A stretch of DNA of 57,108 nt from CAZODA01 sp964578485 (GTDB lineage: Bacteria; Bacteroidota; Bacteroidia; Bacteroidales; Marinilabiliaceae). The DNA lies in NCBI GenBank assembly GCA_964578485.1, contig CAZODA010000020.1:1-57108 (forward strand), written 5' to 3'. The notes under the pieces were generated by a model that ran no database searches, was not told the origin of the DNA, and worked only from the letters and a program-made list of their open reading frames with translations. Position 1 is the first letter of the stretch, and each line of letters opens with the position of its first letter. Shown here piece after piece: positions 26,474 to 35,555 of the stretch. The position numbers were made by a program, and so were the translations under genes.

Positions 26474-27498
26474 GAATAATTAAAATTAGAAAGATTGTTA
26501 TCAAAGGGATGGTGATGGTAGTTCTGTTACTGAACTATGCCTGTTCCGATAAGGACGTAATTAGCAAAATATTTGATCATTCTTTCTTGTCCGAAAATGC
26601 CTCTTATATATTTTTTTTGGGTGACACCCAAATGTATTTTACGTCGGATAACAACACGGAGTATTATAGTGATATAATAGAATGGATTAAGCAAGCATCG
26701 GAGAAAGGATATGATGTAGCGGCTGTTTTAAATCCCGGAGATGTTACAAACGATAATACTAATACTGAATGGCAGCGGTTTTCTAATGTTATGATGAAGG
26801 CTGACTTAAAGGTACCTGTAATTTATAGCCCGGGGAATCATGACTACTTGACTCTTGAACAACGTTCCCATGCTTGGGACAGATCTTTGCCTTTTTATGA
26901 GCAGTACATCTCTTATCCGGATTCTATAGTTCTTGAACGTTTTGGAAGCGGCATTGCTAATTTGCTTTTTCAAATAAGAGTGCAGAATCAACCTTGGTAT
27001 GTATTATCCTTGGAGTTCGGACCTCGTATAGAGGTGTTGGAATGGGCCGCAATTTTACTGCAAGACTTTGATGAGTATCCGGTTATTTTGTTGACTCATG
27101 TTTATTTGTATGATGATATAAATCGATATCATTCTAATACAGTATCAGACTATCAAGAATGGGCACCTTCTGCCTATTTCCCTGAAGCCGGAGATGGGCA
27201 AGATATTTGGGACCACTTGGTAAAAGATAATAATCAGGTAAAAATAGTATTGTGTGGACATAACTTTTTTTCTGCTAAGGTTGATGGAATTAACGAATTT
27301 GGCAACGATGTGTTACAACTTCGATTTGATCCAACGAATCAACCCAATGGTGGCGATGGATGGATGCAGGTGCTTGAGTTTAAAACTTTAAGTGCAAGTC
27401 AGGAGGGTTCGATAGAGTTGAAAGGGATGGTATATAATCCAATTTATAATATTTGGAAGACAGATGTTGATGGAAATTTTGAATTTATAATTGATTAA
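26461..27498 (+). CDS. Calcineurin-like metallophosphoesterase, probable lipoprotein
   Basis: This is a 345-residue metallophosphoesterase. The motifs GDTQ near residue 53, NPGDVTND, GNHD, and later THVY and CGHN match the metal-binding series of the calcineurin-like family, with Gln in place of the usual His of the first motif. The N-terminal hydrophobic stretch ends LLLNYAC, a possible lipobox, suggesting periplasmic or surface anchoring. It overlaps the Wzz gene by 13 bp and precedes the fusion gene by 3 bp, so it belongs to the glycan operon. Its substrate is unknown; a phosphorylated glycan or lipid-carrier intermediate is plausible from context only. Confidence 0.75.
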   Translation: MGILRIIKIRKIVIKGMVMVVLLLNYACSDKDVISKIFDHSFLSENASYIFFLGDTQMYFTSDNNTEYYSDIIEWIKQASEKGYDVAAVLNPGDVTNDNTNTEWQRFSNVMMKADLKVPVIYSPGNHDYLTLEQRSHAWDRSLPFYEQYISYPDSIVLERFGSGIANLLFQIRVQNQPWYVLSLEFGPRIEVLEWAAILLQDFDEYPVILLTHVYLYDDINRYHSNTVSDYQEWAPSAYFPEAGDGQDIWDHLVKDNNQVKIVLCGHNFFSAKVDGINEFGNDVLQLRFDPTNQPNGGDGWMQVLEFKTLSASQEGSIELKGMVYNPIYNIWKTDVDGNFEFIID

Positions 27499-27501
27499 TA
27501 T

Positions 27502-29301
27502 ATGCAAGCATTGATTTTAGCTGCCGGAATGGGGCGAAGATTAGGGGAGTTGACTCGTTCGAACACTAAATGTATGGTCGAGGTTCATGGAAAATCTTTG
27601 ATAATACGCATGTTGGAACAACTCTCAGAATTGCCGATTAATCGTATAGTTCTGGTAATTGGGTATGAGGGCAAAAAGGTTAGGGATTTAGTAGGTGATA
27701 GCTTCAAATCTGTTCCCGTTGTATATATCGAAAATCCTATTTATGAAAGTACTAATAATATCTACTCTTTATATTTAGCAAAAGATTATCTTCTTGAGGA
27801 TGACACAATATTATTGGAGTCGGACTTAATTATTGATTCCCGGATTCTCATTGATCTTATAAATAACCCTTATCCTAGCCTCGCAGTGGTTGCGAAGTAC
27901 CAGAGCTGGATGGACGGAACGGTTATGAATATTGATAAGGATTGTAATATTACAGGTTTTATCCCAAAAAGAGATTTTAACAGTTCGCGTATTGAAACAT
28001 ATTACAAAACAGTAAATATCTATAAGTTCAGCAAGAGTTTCAGCCAAACTCATTATGTTCCATTCTTACAAGCTTATACCAATGCTTTAGGTACTAATGA
28101 GTATTATGAGCAGGTGTTAAGGGTTATCACTTTGTTGGAACGACCGGAGATTAAAGCAATGGAGACCACAGACAAATGGTACGAAATTGACGATATACCG
28201 GATTTGAAAAATGCAGAAGTAATTTTTGCTCCTGAAGAAGATAGCTATGATTTATTGCAAAAACGCTACGGAGGATATTGGAGGTATCCTAATATTCTTG
28301 ATTACTGCTATTTAGTTAATCCCTATTTCCCTAATGAGCGTTTAAAGACAGAGTTAAGATCTAACTTTGATATTTTGCTGACTTCTTATCCTTCCGGTCA
28401 AGATGTTAACAACAGTTTAGCCGGCAATGTTTTTAGAGTGGATGAGAAGATGATTTTGCTTGGAAATGGAGCAGCGGAATTGATAAAGGGAATAATGGCT
28501 GTTTTGCCAGGCTCAACAGCTGTGGTATTGCCTACTTTTGAGGAGTATCCTAATGCAGGTGATGCTTCCCGAATAAATTATTATAGCTCAAAACGTGATG
28601 GGTTTGCTTATGGCCTTGAAGATTTAAAATTGTGGTCGGCAGATAATGATCAGCTTTTATTAATTAATCCTGATAATCCTTCAGGTAATTACTTGCAGAA
28701 AGATGAAGTGCTGGAGCTGGCAGAGTATCTGTTAAAAGATGATAAACGATTAATTTTAGATGAGTCATTTGTTGATTTTTCAGATGAGGGCCCTGATGCG
28801 AGTTTAATTGATAATGAAATTCTCAAGGCTTTTCCTAATTTATTGCTAGTCAAAAGTATTTCTAAATCTTATGGTGTGCCCGGACTACGCTTAGGTGTTT
28901 TGGCTAGTTCTGACTTTCAACTTCTTTCCCAGATACGTGCTTATTTGCCTATATGGAATATTAACTCCTTTGGCGAATTCTTTATGCAAATAATTGATAA
29001 GTATAAAGATAATTATATTGAAGCTTGTAATCTTTTTCGTGAAGAACGGCAGCAGTTTTTTTCAGAGCTTCAGAAAGTACCTTATTTAGAAGTGTTTCCT
29101 TCGCAAGCTAATTACTTCCTTTGTAGAGTTATGTCTCCGCATAGCTCTAAGGAGCTTGCACTTCGTCTGTTGGTTGAAGATAAGGTGTTGATAAAAGACT
29201 GTAGCACAAAGTCAGGTTTTTTGGGTGCAGACTTTATTAGACTGGCAATCCGCAGTAAATCAGAAAATGAACTATTGATAAAAGCTCTAAAGAATAAGTA
29301 G
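27502..29301 (+). CDS. Nucleotidyltransferase-aminotransferase fusion
   Basis: This is a 599-residue two-domain cytoplasmic enzyme. The N-terminal part (about 1-235) is a sugar/choline-type nucleotidyltransferase with LILAAGMGRRLGEL and a TKCMVEVHGK segment, closest in kind to LicC/CTP:phosphocholine cytidylyltransferase. The C-terminal part (about 250-599) is a fold-type I PLP enzyme of the HisC/CobD type: NPDNPSGN, LDESFVDF, the Schiff-base Lys455 in SISKSYGVPGLRLG, and a terminal phosphate-binding-type RLAIRS. CobD relatives decarboxylate phosphothreonine or phosphoserine; HisC relatives transaminate. The likely product is a CDP-activated amino-alcohol or amino-phosphonate for LicD. The domain calls are firm; the substrate is inferred. 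Confidence 0.82.
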   Translation: MQALILAAGMGRRLGELTRSNTKCMVEVHGKSLIIRMLEQLSELPINRIVLVIGYEGKKVRDLVGDSFKSVPVVYIENPIYESTNNIYSLYLAKDYLLEDDTILLESDLIIDSRILIDLINNPYPSLAVVAKYQSWMDGTVMNIDKDCNITGFIPKRDFNSSRIETYYKTVNIYKFSKSFSQTHYVPFLQAYTNALGTNEYYEQVLRVITLLERPEIKAMETTDKWYEIDDIPDLKNAEVIFAPEEDSYDLLQKRYGGYWRYPNILDYCYLVNPYFPNERLKTELRSNFDILLTSYPSGQDVNNSLAGNVFRVDEKMILLGNGAAELIKGIMAVLPGSTAVVLPTFEEYPNAGDASRINYYSSKRDGFAYGLEDLKLWSADNDQLLLINPDNPSGNYLQKDEVLELAEYLLKDDKRLILDESFVDFSDEGPDASLIDNEILKAFPNLLLVKSISKSYGVPGLRLGVLASSDFQLLSQIRAYLPIWNINSFGEFFMQIIDKYKDNYIEACNLFREERQQFFSELQKVPYLEVFPSQANYFLCRVMSPHSSKELALRLLVEDKVLIKDCSTKSGFLGADFIRLAIRSKSENELLIKALKNK

Positions 29302-29302
29302 T

Positions 29303-30247
29303 ATGTATTATTTATCACATAAAGATATTGTTGCTTTAAACCTTGCACCGGCTGATTGCGTATCATGGGTTTATGCGGCTTTATCTAAAAAAGATAAAGA
29401 AATATTACCATCAAAAATAAGTATTTCTTTGGACCATAATATTTTTTTTAATACAATGCCTTGTTATCTGTCCACAGAATCTCGCTTTGGGGTTAAGGTA
29501 GTTTCTCGCTTTCCTTTGCGGACACCATCTTTATCAAGCCATATTATTTTGTATGATAGCAAGAGTGGACAAGCTTTACTTATGGCCGATGGTGATTGGA
29601 TTACGGCTATGCGTACCGGAGCTTCTGCCGCCTTGTCTATAAGAATGTTAGAGAGCCCTAAGGCATCGGTGTATGGCTTTATAGGTTTGGGCAACACCGC
29701 CAGAGCTACACTGCTTTGTTTGTTGGAGGAAAGGCCTTGGAAGCACTTTAAGGTGCGCTTGCTTCAATACAAGGACCAAGTTAAAGGTTTTATTGAGCGA
29801 TTTAAGTCTTATAACAATGTCAGCTTTGAAATAGTAGAGGATAATAAGGCATTAATATCAGGTTCAGATGTTGTAATATCTTCGTTAACTGTAGCTGATA
29901 GTGCCTTGGGTGAAGATTCCTGGTTTAAGGAAGGGGTTTTAGTAGTTCCTATCCATACTATGGGTTTTCAGAATTGTGATTTGTTTTTTGATAGGATTTA
30001 CTGTGATGATATAGACCACATCAAGGATTTTCGTTTTTTTGAACGCTTTAAGTTACTATATGAAATTGCAGAACTGATTAAAAGCCCCGGTTTGGGAAGA
30101 GAATCAGATAGAGACAGGATATTGGTTTATAATATTGGCATAGCCTTATTGGATGTGTATTTTGTTAATGAGATTTATAAGTTAGTTGATCGATCAGGCT
30201 TGCAATCATTTGATTTAAGTGCTAAAAAAGACAAATTTTGGGTATAA
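29303..30247 (+). CDS. Ornithine cyclodeaminase / mu-crystallin family protein
   Basis: This is a 314-residue NAD(P)-dependent enzyme of the OCD/mu-crystallin family, which includes ornithine cyclodeaminase, ketimine reductases, alanine dehydrogenases and SbnB. KVVSRFP near residue 73, DWITAMRTGASAALS near 113, and the Rossmann motif GLGNTAR near 132 are family hallmarks. It starts one base after the fusion gene stop, so it is in the operon. Not being an isolated amino-acid catabolic gene, it probably makes or reduces an amino building block for the glycan substituent. The specific reaction cannot be read from the sequence. Confidence 0.78.
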   Translation: MYYLSHKDIVALNLAPADCVSWVYAALSKKDKEILPSKISISLDHNIFFNTMPCYLSTESRFGVKVVSRFPLRTPSLSSHIILYDSKSGQALLMADGDWITAMRTGASAALSIRMLESPKASVYGFIGLGNTARATLLCLLEERPWKHFKVRLLQYKDQVKGFIERFKSYNNVSFEIVEDNKALISGSDVVISSLTVADSALGEDSWFKEGVLVVPIHTMGFQNCDLFFDRIYCDDIDHIKDFRFFERFKLLYEIAELIKSPGLGRESDRDRILVYNIGIALLDVYFVNEIYKLVDRSGLQSFDLSAKKDKFWV

Positions 30248-30285
30248 TAATTTAGGTTTTGATACGATTGAAGAAATATAAGGGT

Positions 30286-31515
30286 ATGTTAAAAAATGCT
30301 TTTTCACTTTTGGTGTTACAAGGCATGAACTACTTATTACCTCTATTAACTATACCTTATCTTTTTAGGGTGTTAGGACCGGAACGCTATGGCTTGGTGG
30401 CCTTTGGTTATGCTTTTACCCAGTATTTTATGATTCTTACTGATTTTGGATTCAATTTATCTTCCGTAAAGTTTATATCAGAAAATAGAAGTAATAAAGA
30501 GCTGATAAATCATCACGTAAATAGTGTGATTTTAGCACGTATAGCTTTGAGTGTTTTGTGTTTGGTAATTGTTTTCGTATTGTCTTTAAGCATTACTCGA
30601 TTTGCTGAAGAGCGACTCTTTTTTCTGGGCTTTATGGGAATGGTTTTAGGAAATGCACTCTTCCCGCTATGGTATTTTCAGGGAATAGAAAAAATGCAGT
30701 TTATTACCCTTATTAATGTTTTAGCTAAATGCCTGAGCATGTTGCCATTTTTTATTTTTGTACGTGGCCCCGAAGATCATATTCAGGTTCCTTTTTATTA
30801 TAGTGCCGGTTATTTAATTGCCGGTTTATTTAGTATGTACTTAGTGTATTTCAAGTTGGGCCAGCGCTTTTATTGGCCTGGTTTTTCATCAATTACTAAG
30901 GTCTTGAAAGCAAGTTCAGGTTACTTTCTTTCACGGGCATCTCTTTCCCTGTTTACTACCAGTAATGCATTTGTTTTAGGTATAGTAGCCGGTAATGCTG
31001 CTGTAGCTTATTATACTATTGCAGAAAAAATTTATCAAGCATATAATGGATTGATTTATCCAATAAACGGAGTACTTTTCCCTCATATGGCCAAGACTAA
31101 AGATACAGGTTTTTATAAAAAGCTTTTAGTTAGGGTAGTGGGGGGAAATACCTTATTGATAATTGTTAGCATTATACTTTCGCCTTTAATTTTGAAGATT
31201 ATTTTCGATACGCAAAATGCCGAAAGTTTGAAGGCTTTGAAGATCTTGCTAATTGCTTGCTTAATCACTGTTCCATCTGTGTTAATGGGATACCCCTTTT
31301 TAGCAGCCATGGGGCACCCACGTTTTACTAATGCTACAGTAATGATATCAGCTGTTTTCCATGTAACGGGTTTGGGTATTTTGTGGCTGGGAGGATGGGT
31401 ATCAGTGGTCTCTGTTTCAATAATGGTATTGCTTAGTGAGTCCTTGTTGTTTGTGAATAGATGGTTAGGTATAAGAAAATATAATTTATTAGCTAAGGTG
31501 GATAGTTATGCATGA
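30286..31515 (+). CDS. Wzx-type flippase
   Basis: This is a polysaccharide flippase of the MATE/MOP superfamily with about 12 hydrophobic segments. Early motifs such as NYLLPLLTIPYLFRVLGPERYG match the polysaccharide-synthesis family. It carries lipid-linked repeat units to the periplasmic side for Wzy. I chose the ATG at 30286 (409 residues), which begins MLKNAFSLL; TTG codons at 30259 and 30268 would lengthen the protein by 9 or 6 residues. It overlaps licD by 8 bp. Confidence 0.87.
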   Translation: MLKNAFSLLVLQGMNYLLPLLTIPYLFRVLGPERYGLVAFGYAFTQYFMILTDFGFNLSSVKFISENRSNKELINHHVNSVILARIALSVLCLVIVFVLSLSITRFAEERLFFLGFMGMVLGNALFPLWYFQGIEKMQFITLINVLAKCLSMLPFFIFVRGPEDHIQVPFYYSAGYLIAGLFSMYLVYFKLGQRFYWPGFSSITKVLKASSGYFLSRASLSLFTTSNAFVLGIVAGNAAVAYYTIAEKIYQAYNGLIYPINGVLFPHMAKTKDTGFYKKLLVRVVGGNTLLIIVSIILSPLILKIIFDTQNAESLKALKILLIACLITVPSVLMGYPFLAAMGHPRFTNATVMISAVFHVTGLGILWLGGWVSVVSVSIMVLLSESLLFVNRWLGIRKYNLLAKVDSYA

Positions 31516-32440
31516 TTTAGACGAGATAATAGAGGATAAGCGGAATGAAGGTGTTACGACTTTACGTCAGGCTCAATTGGTGATGTTACGCTTGTTGCGT
31601 ATTACTGATGCTATTTGTAAAAAATATGGCTTGAATTATTGGTTATGTTCAGGAACCCTGCTGGGCGCAGTTAGACACGGAGGGTTTATTCCTTGGGATG
31701 ATGACATTGATGTTGCCATGTCCAGAGAGGATTATGAACGCTTCATAGAAATTGCAAAAAATGAATTACCTGCTTCTGTTGTTATGCAATTACGTGGTCA
31801 GGCTGCATATTTACGATATAATCATAACCCATGCAAGCTTCGTGATCGAAATAGCCGAATAGTTGAGACGGGCGAGACAGAAGCTAATCCTGAAAAGGGA
31901 CTTTTTATTGATATATTTCCATTTGATGCCTTTAGTAAAAAGGGAAGCCTACGTTATTTTTATGAAAGAATTGTAAAACATTCCTTTATAATAATGGGGA
32001 AGCTTAAAGATTCATTGGCATACAAGGATTTTTCTTTAATGAGAAAAATTTATTCAAAGTTTCATGTTTTGTGGTTATTCTTGTTTAGAGTTTCTTTAAG
32101 ATGGGCTGAGGCAGAGATTCGTATTAGTCGTAAGAAACAGACTTCACGACCTTATATTGGCTTTGGTTTTGATGTTCCTTTCAAGGCTAACTACCCCAGA
32201 GATGTAGTATTTCCTTTAAAGTCGATTGAATTTGAGGGCTATATGTTTTCCTGCCCTAATAATATATCTATGTTCTTGAGTGCCTCTTTTGGCTCTGATT
32301 ATATGATTCCTATACCTGAACACTTACGAAAAGTACATGCATTAGAAATTTTTCCGGATTTGAGAAAATGTTCTGAAAAGCATTCTGAGCTTGCTCATGT
32401 TGATGAAGACTCATTAGTGTATGGGCTTGATTCAAAATAG
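31508..32440 (+). CDS. LicD-family phosphotransferase
   Basis: This is a 310-residue LicD-family enzyme. LicD transfers a phosphoryl-alcohol group, classically phosphocholine from CDP-choline, to a glycan. The signature SGTLLGAVRHGG followed by PWDDDIDVAM gives the catalytic Asp cluster, as in active members. A YNRYKLRDR-like NPCKLRDR follows. Together with the nucleotidyltransferase domain upstream it completes a make-and-transfer pair. No LicA kinase or choline transporter is present, so an internally made group is more likely than imported choline. It overlaps wzx by 8 bp. Confidence 0.87.
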   Translation: MHDLDEIIEDKRNEGVTTLRQAQLVMLRLLRITDAICKKYGLNYWLCSGTLLGAVRHGGFIPWDDDIDVAMSREDYERFIEIAKNELPASVVMQLRGQAAYLRYNHNPCKLRDRNSRIVETGETEANPEKGLFIDIFPFDAFSKKGSLRYFYERIVKHSFIIMGKLKDSLAYKDFSLMRKIYSKFHVLWLFLFRVSLRWAEAEIRISRKKQTSRPYIGFGFDVPFKANYPRDVVFPLKSIEFEGYMFSCPNNISMFLSASFGSDYMIPIPEHLRKVHALEIFPDLRKCSEKHSELAHVDEDSLVYGLDSK

Positions 32441-32448
32441 TCTATGAT

Positions 32449-33708
32449 ATGAATAAGGCAAAGGCAGCAAAAGTTGAAGTGAATTATTTTTCCTTAGTTT
32501 TTTTCTTAACGCTTATTTTTGGTGTTTTTTTTAATGAGTTTATTGGCTTCGGACCCATTGACGAGATGTTGCAGATTGCCTTTTTGATGCTTTTTCTTAT
32601 TTTTTCATTCTGGAAAGGAGAGTTGGAGATGGGGCGCGTGGGTTGGTATGTGCTTGGAGCTTTTATTTTTTATACCTTTTATAGTTTTCGGATAGGATCG
32701 AATACAACACGTGCAATCTTATTAGATATCATACTTCAGTCTAAGCCTTTTATTGCTTTTTTAGTTGTTTACTACAGTAGGCAGCGCCTTAGTCATGCAG
32801 AGAAGAGGATTTTGAAAACTGTTGTTTTAATCTTGTATGGGATAAGCATTCTTATTATGCTGTTTGCATTAATTCGCTATGCCCCCGGCAGAGGTTTAAA
32901 CTGGTTTTTTGGACATGAAAGCAAATATGGCTCCGCTATTGTTCTCTTGTCGCTTATTTTTCTGTTTACTTCTTCTTTTTCTTGGAAGAATCGCATACTG
33001 TTTTTGTTAATGTTATCAGGTGCTTTGTTTTCAATGAAGGGGAAAATTTTCGGCTTTTATGCTTTCGCATTCTTATTTACATTTTTCTATAATGATAAGT
33101 TTCTTTTTAAGTTGTCACTGAAGAACACTTTTATTGGAATTTTAACTCTGGGATTTGTGTTTTGGGCTGCTCAAGATAAAATTTTATATTATACCCAAGG
33201 CTTCTTTCTAAGCAGTGAGGAGGAGGAGGAAATGTTGCATAATCTTGCCAGGCCTTTATTGTATCTTACCAGCTACCATATTATGAATGATTATTTCCCC
33301 TTTGGTAGTGGTTTTGGCTCATTTGCCACCCATGCTTCGCGTGTTGATTATTCTTCAACTTATTCTGAGTACGGCCTTGATAGAATTTGGGGCTTAAGTG
33401 AGAACTATTCGGCTTTTGTGGCAGACACTCATTTTCCTTCCTTGGCTCAGTTTGGATGGGTGGGAGCAGCTTTATTTTTACTTTTCTGGTATTGGATGAT
33501 AAAAAATGCTAATAAATATAAATTAATGACAAATAACTCCTATGCTTATTTTTTAATTATCCTTACCTTCGTCTTCCTTATGATTGAATGTGTTGCAGAT
33601 GCTGCCTTTACTAATAATAGAGGTTTTATGTCAATGCTTTTACTGGGATATTTTATGAATGAACTTAGGGCGGAGACTTCTGTCAAACCTTTGGCTGAAA
33701 ATAAATGA
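32449..33708 (+). CDS. O-antigen/capsule polymerase (Wzy-like)
   Basis: This is a 419-residue polytopic membrane protein with about 11 hydrophobic segments and a large extracytoplasmic loop (about 245-330) containing SGFGSFATHAS, typical of O-antigen ligase/polymerase (Wzy/RfaL) proteins. It is the last gene of the Wzz-Wzx-LicD operon and ends 86 bp before the convergent symporter gene. Sequence divergence in this family is high, so the polymerase call depends on topology and context. Confidence 0.72.
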   Translation: MNKAKAAKVEVNYFSLVFFLTLIFGVFFNEFIGFGPIDEMLQIAFLMLFLIFSFWKGELEMGRVGWYVLGAFIFYTFYSFRIGSNTTRAILLDIILQSKPFIAFLVVYYSRQRLSHAEKRILKTVVLILYGISILIMLFALIRYAPGRGLNWFFGHESKYGSAIVLLSLIFLFTSSFSWKNRILFLLMLSGALFSMKGKIFGFYAFAFLFTFFYNDKFLFKLSLKNTFIGILTLGFVFWAAQDKILYYTQGFFLSSEEEEEMLHNLARPLLYLTSYHIMNDYFPFGSGFGSFATHASRVDYSSTYSEYGLDRIWGLSENYSAFVADTHFPSLAQFGWVGAALFLLFWYWMIKNANKYKLMTNNSYAYFLIILTFVFLMIECVADAAFTNNRGFMSMLLLGYFMNELRAETSVKPLAENK

Positions 33709-33793
33709 GTATATAGATGCGAACAATGATTTCCTACCTTCAGTCTTGTTTAATTTTGATGAGGGGCGGGAGGACAGGATTTTGTTAGTTTTT

Positions 33794-35260
33794 TTATTTT
33801 TTATAAAATCTTGCCCATTTATCCTCAGTATCCGCAGGAGTAAGCAAAGACACCACTATTAATACGCTTATCGACAAAAATGCTGCAGGCAGGATAATAT
33901 ATTGTTCATTCAATAATTGTGTTTGATTAATGCTATGCATTACCGAATTGGCAATGGTAATTAAAAGTGTTACGCCCATTCCGGTTGCTATGGAGGCTAT
34001 ACCTCCTGCAACGGTTACACGCTTCCATAAAAAGGCTGCAAGCAAGGCAGGGGTAAGACCTGCCCCTACCATGGTGTAGGCTGTAAGGGCCATGGCTAAT
34101 ATGGTTGAAAATTGGGTTAATAGCAGATAAGCCAATAGACCTAAAAGTATCACCATAATGCGTTGAATGAAAATTATCCTTTTCCCTGATATATCAGGAT
34201 TTATAAAACGTTGATATATATCACGGGTAATATTTGTTGATGGAGTTAGTAAAAAACTGTTTCCTGTTGAAGTGATTATCGCTACAGCTGCGCATATCAA
34301 TAATAATCCCAACCAAAGGGGAAGTCCGACTTCTGTGCTGTGAATTGCAGTGTGAAGAATAATTTTCTCCGATTCATTGCTGCCAAGAAAGAATTCGGAC
34401 ATAGAATCTAAGGCATTAAAATGACTGAAGGCAAAAATTGCCAAGCAAGCCAATGCAGTTTCTACTATGATGGTGCCTATTACCCACCATATTACTGCCT
34501 TTTTGGCTGAACTTTCATTTGAAGCAGAAAAAAACTTCTGATACATATTGGACTCCCCAAGAAGTAGAAAAAAAGTGGGCAGAAAAATTCCCATAGCCCA
34601 AAAGAAATTGTTGTCGCCAAATACTTTAAAATGAGATGCATCCAAAGTTGTTGTTAGATGTTCTAAGCCTCCGATTTTGAAAAAGACCATAGGAGCCGCT
34701 ATAACAACGGCCAAGGTTATCACTGCACCATTTATAATATCAACAGAAACAATAGACATCATACCTGCAAAGGCAGTGAATAGGATAATAAAAGAGGCCG
34801 TAAGCAGTATCCCCTTCCATTCAGGAATACCGGCAACCAAATCAAGTATAAAACCGCCGGCCTTAAATTGATATCCTACAATAGTGGTGTAGGCAATAAC
34901 AATTACCAGAGTTCCTAAAATACGTGCCCATTTGTTGTAACGTAATTCAAGAATATCAGGAACAGTATATTCGGCAATTCGCCTTACCTTAGCGGCAAGG
35001 AAATAAACAATGATAATAGCTACCCAGGCTCCGGCTGCCATCCATAATTCAGAAAATCCTACATTTGCAGCCAAACCGGCACCTGCAAGCAAACTCCCCG
35101 AACCAATCCAAGTGCAAAGCAATGTGCCAACAAGTTTGTAGGTGGGAACCTTGCGACCTGCAACCATAAAATCTTCCTGGTTTTTTATCATAAAGCTCTT
35201 TCTAATAGAAACAGCCATTAAAAATATAAGGTAGGCAGTAATGACCCAGAAAAATAGCAT
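33794..35260 (-). CDS. Sodium:solute symporter (SSS family)
   Basis: This is a 488-residue inner-membrane transporter with about 13 helices, belonging to the sodium/solute symporter family (PutP/SglT type). The conserved region near the N-terminus reads MVAGRKVPTYKLVGTLLCTW, and SVDIINGAVITLAV and the ATSTGNSFLL-like STGNSFLLTPSTNITRDIY follow. Substrates in this family include proline, pantothenate and sugars; none can be assigned here. The gene lies 166 bp downstream of tRNA-Cys on the same strand. Confidence 0.85.
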   Translation of the reverse strand: MLFFWVITAYLIFLMAVSIRKSFMIKNQEDFMVAGRKVPTYKLVGTLLCTWIGSGSLLAGAGLAANVGFSELWMAAGAWVAIIIVYFLAAKVRRIAEYTVPDILELRYNKWARILGTLVIVIAYTTIVGYQFKAGGFILDLVAGIPEWKGILLTASFIILFTAFAGMMSIVSVDIINGAVITLAVVIAAPMVFFKIGGLEHLTTTLDASHFKVFGDNNFFWAMGIFLPTFFLLLGESNMYQKFFSASNESSAKKAVIWWVIGTIIVETALACLAIFAFSHFNALDSMSEFFLGSNESEKIILHTAIHSTEVGLPLWLGLLLICAAVAIITSTGNSFLLTPSTNITRDIYQRFINPDISGKRIIFIQRIMVILLGLLAYLLLTQFSTILAMALTAYTMVGAGLTPALLAAFLWKRVTVAGGIASIATGMGVTLLITIANSVMHSINQTQLLNEQYIILPAAFLSISVLIVVSLLTPADTEDKWARFYKK

Positions 35261-35426
35261 GATTGCTTATTTTGAAGAATTAAACAAGATATTTTTATCT
35301 CGTAAAAATAAAGTTTTTTTTGCTTTAAACCAGAAAGAACAATGTAATGTTGTTAATAACAACAAAAGAAAAGAGAAATAAAAATTAACTAAAATGGAAG
35401 AATAATAATGCTTTGAAAGAAAAAAG

Positions 35427-35497
35427 AGGTCGGTGGCGGATTCGAACCGCCCTACACGGTTTTGCAGACCGCTGCCTAGCCACTCGGCCAACCGACC
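35427..35497 (-). tRNA. tRNA-Cys (GCA)
   Basis: This 71-nt minus-strand gene folds as a complete cloverleaf. The acceptor arms are GGTCGGT and ACCGACC with discriminator T, the anticodon stem is GCGGT/ACCGT around CTGCAAA (anticodon GCA), and the T arm GGCGG/CCGCC encloses TTCGAAT. CCA is not encoded. A TACTTTTG promoter element lies 13 bp upstream. Confidence 0.97.
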
Positions 35498-35510
35498 ATT
35501 AAGGATGCTG

Positions 35511-35518
35511 CAAAAGTA
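35511..35518 (-). promoter_or_regulatory. -7 element for tRNA-Cys
   Basis: On the minus strand this is TACTTTTG, an exact TAnnTTTG match 13 bp before the tRNA 5' end, the spacing expected for transcription starting just upstream of the mature end. Confidence 0.6.
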
Positions 35519-35555
35519 TAAAAATATTTCTAAATCTTCTAATTAAGGTTCATTA

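Noticed and set aside
35267..35491. 74-codon minus-strand frame beginning MAEWLGSGLQNRVGRFE
   Set aside because: It is the translation of the tRNA-Cys gene and its 3' flank, not a protein gene.
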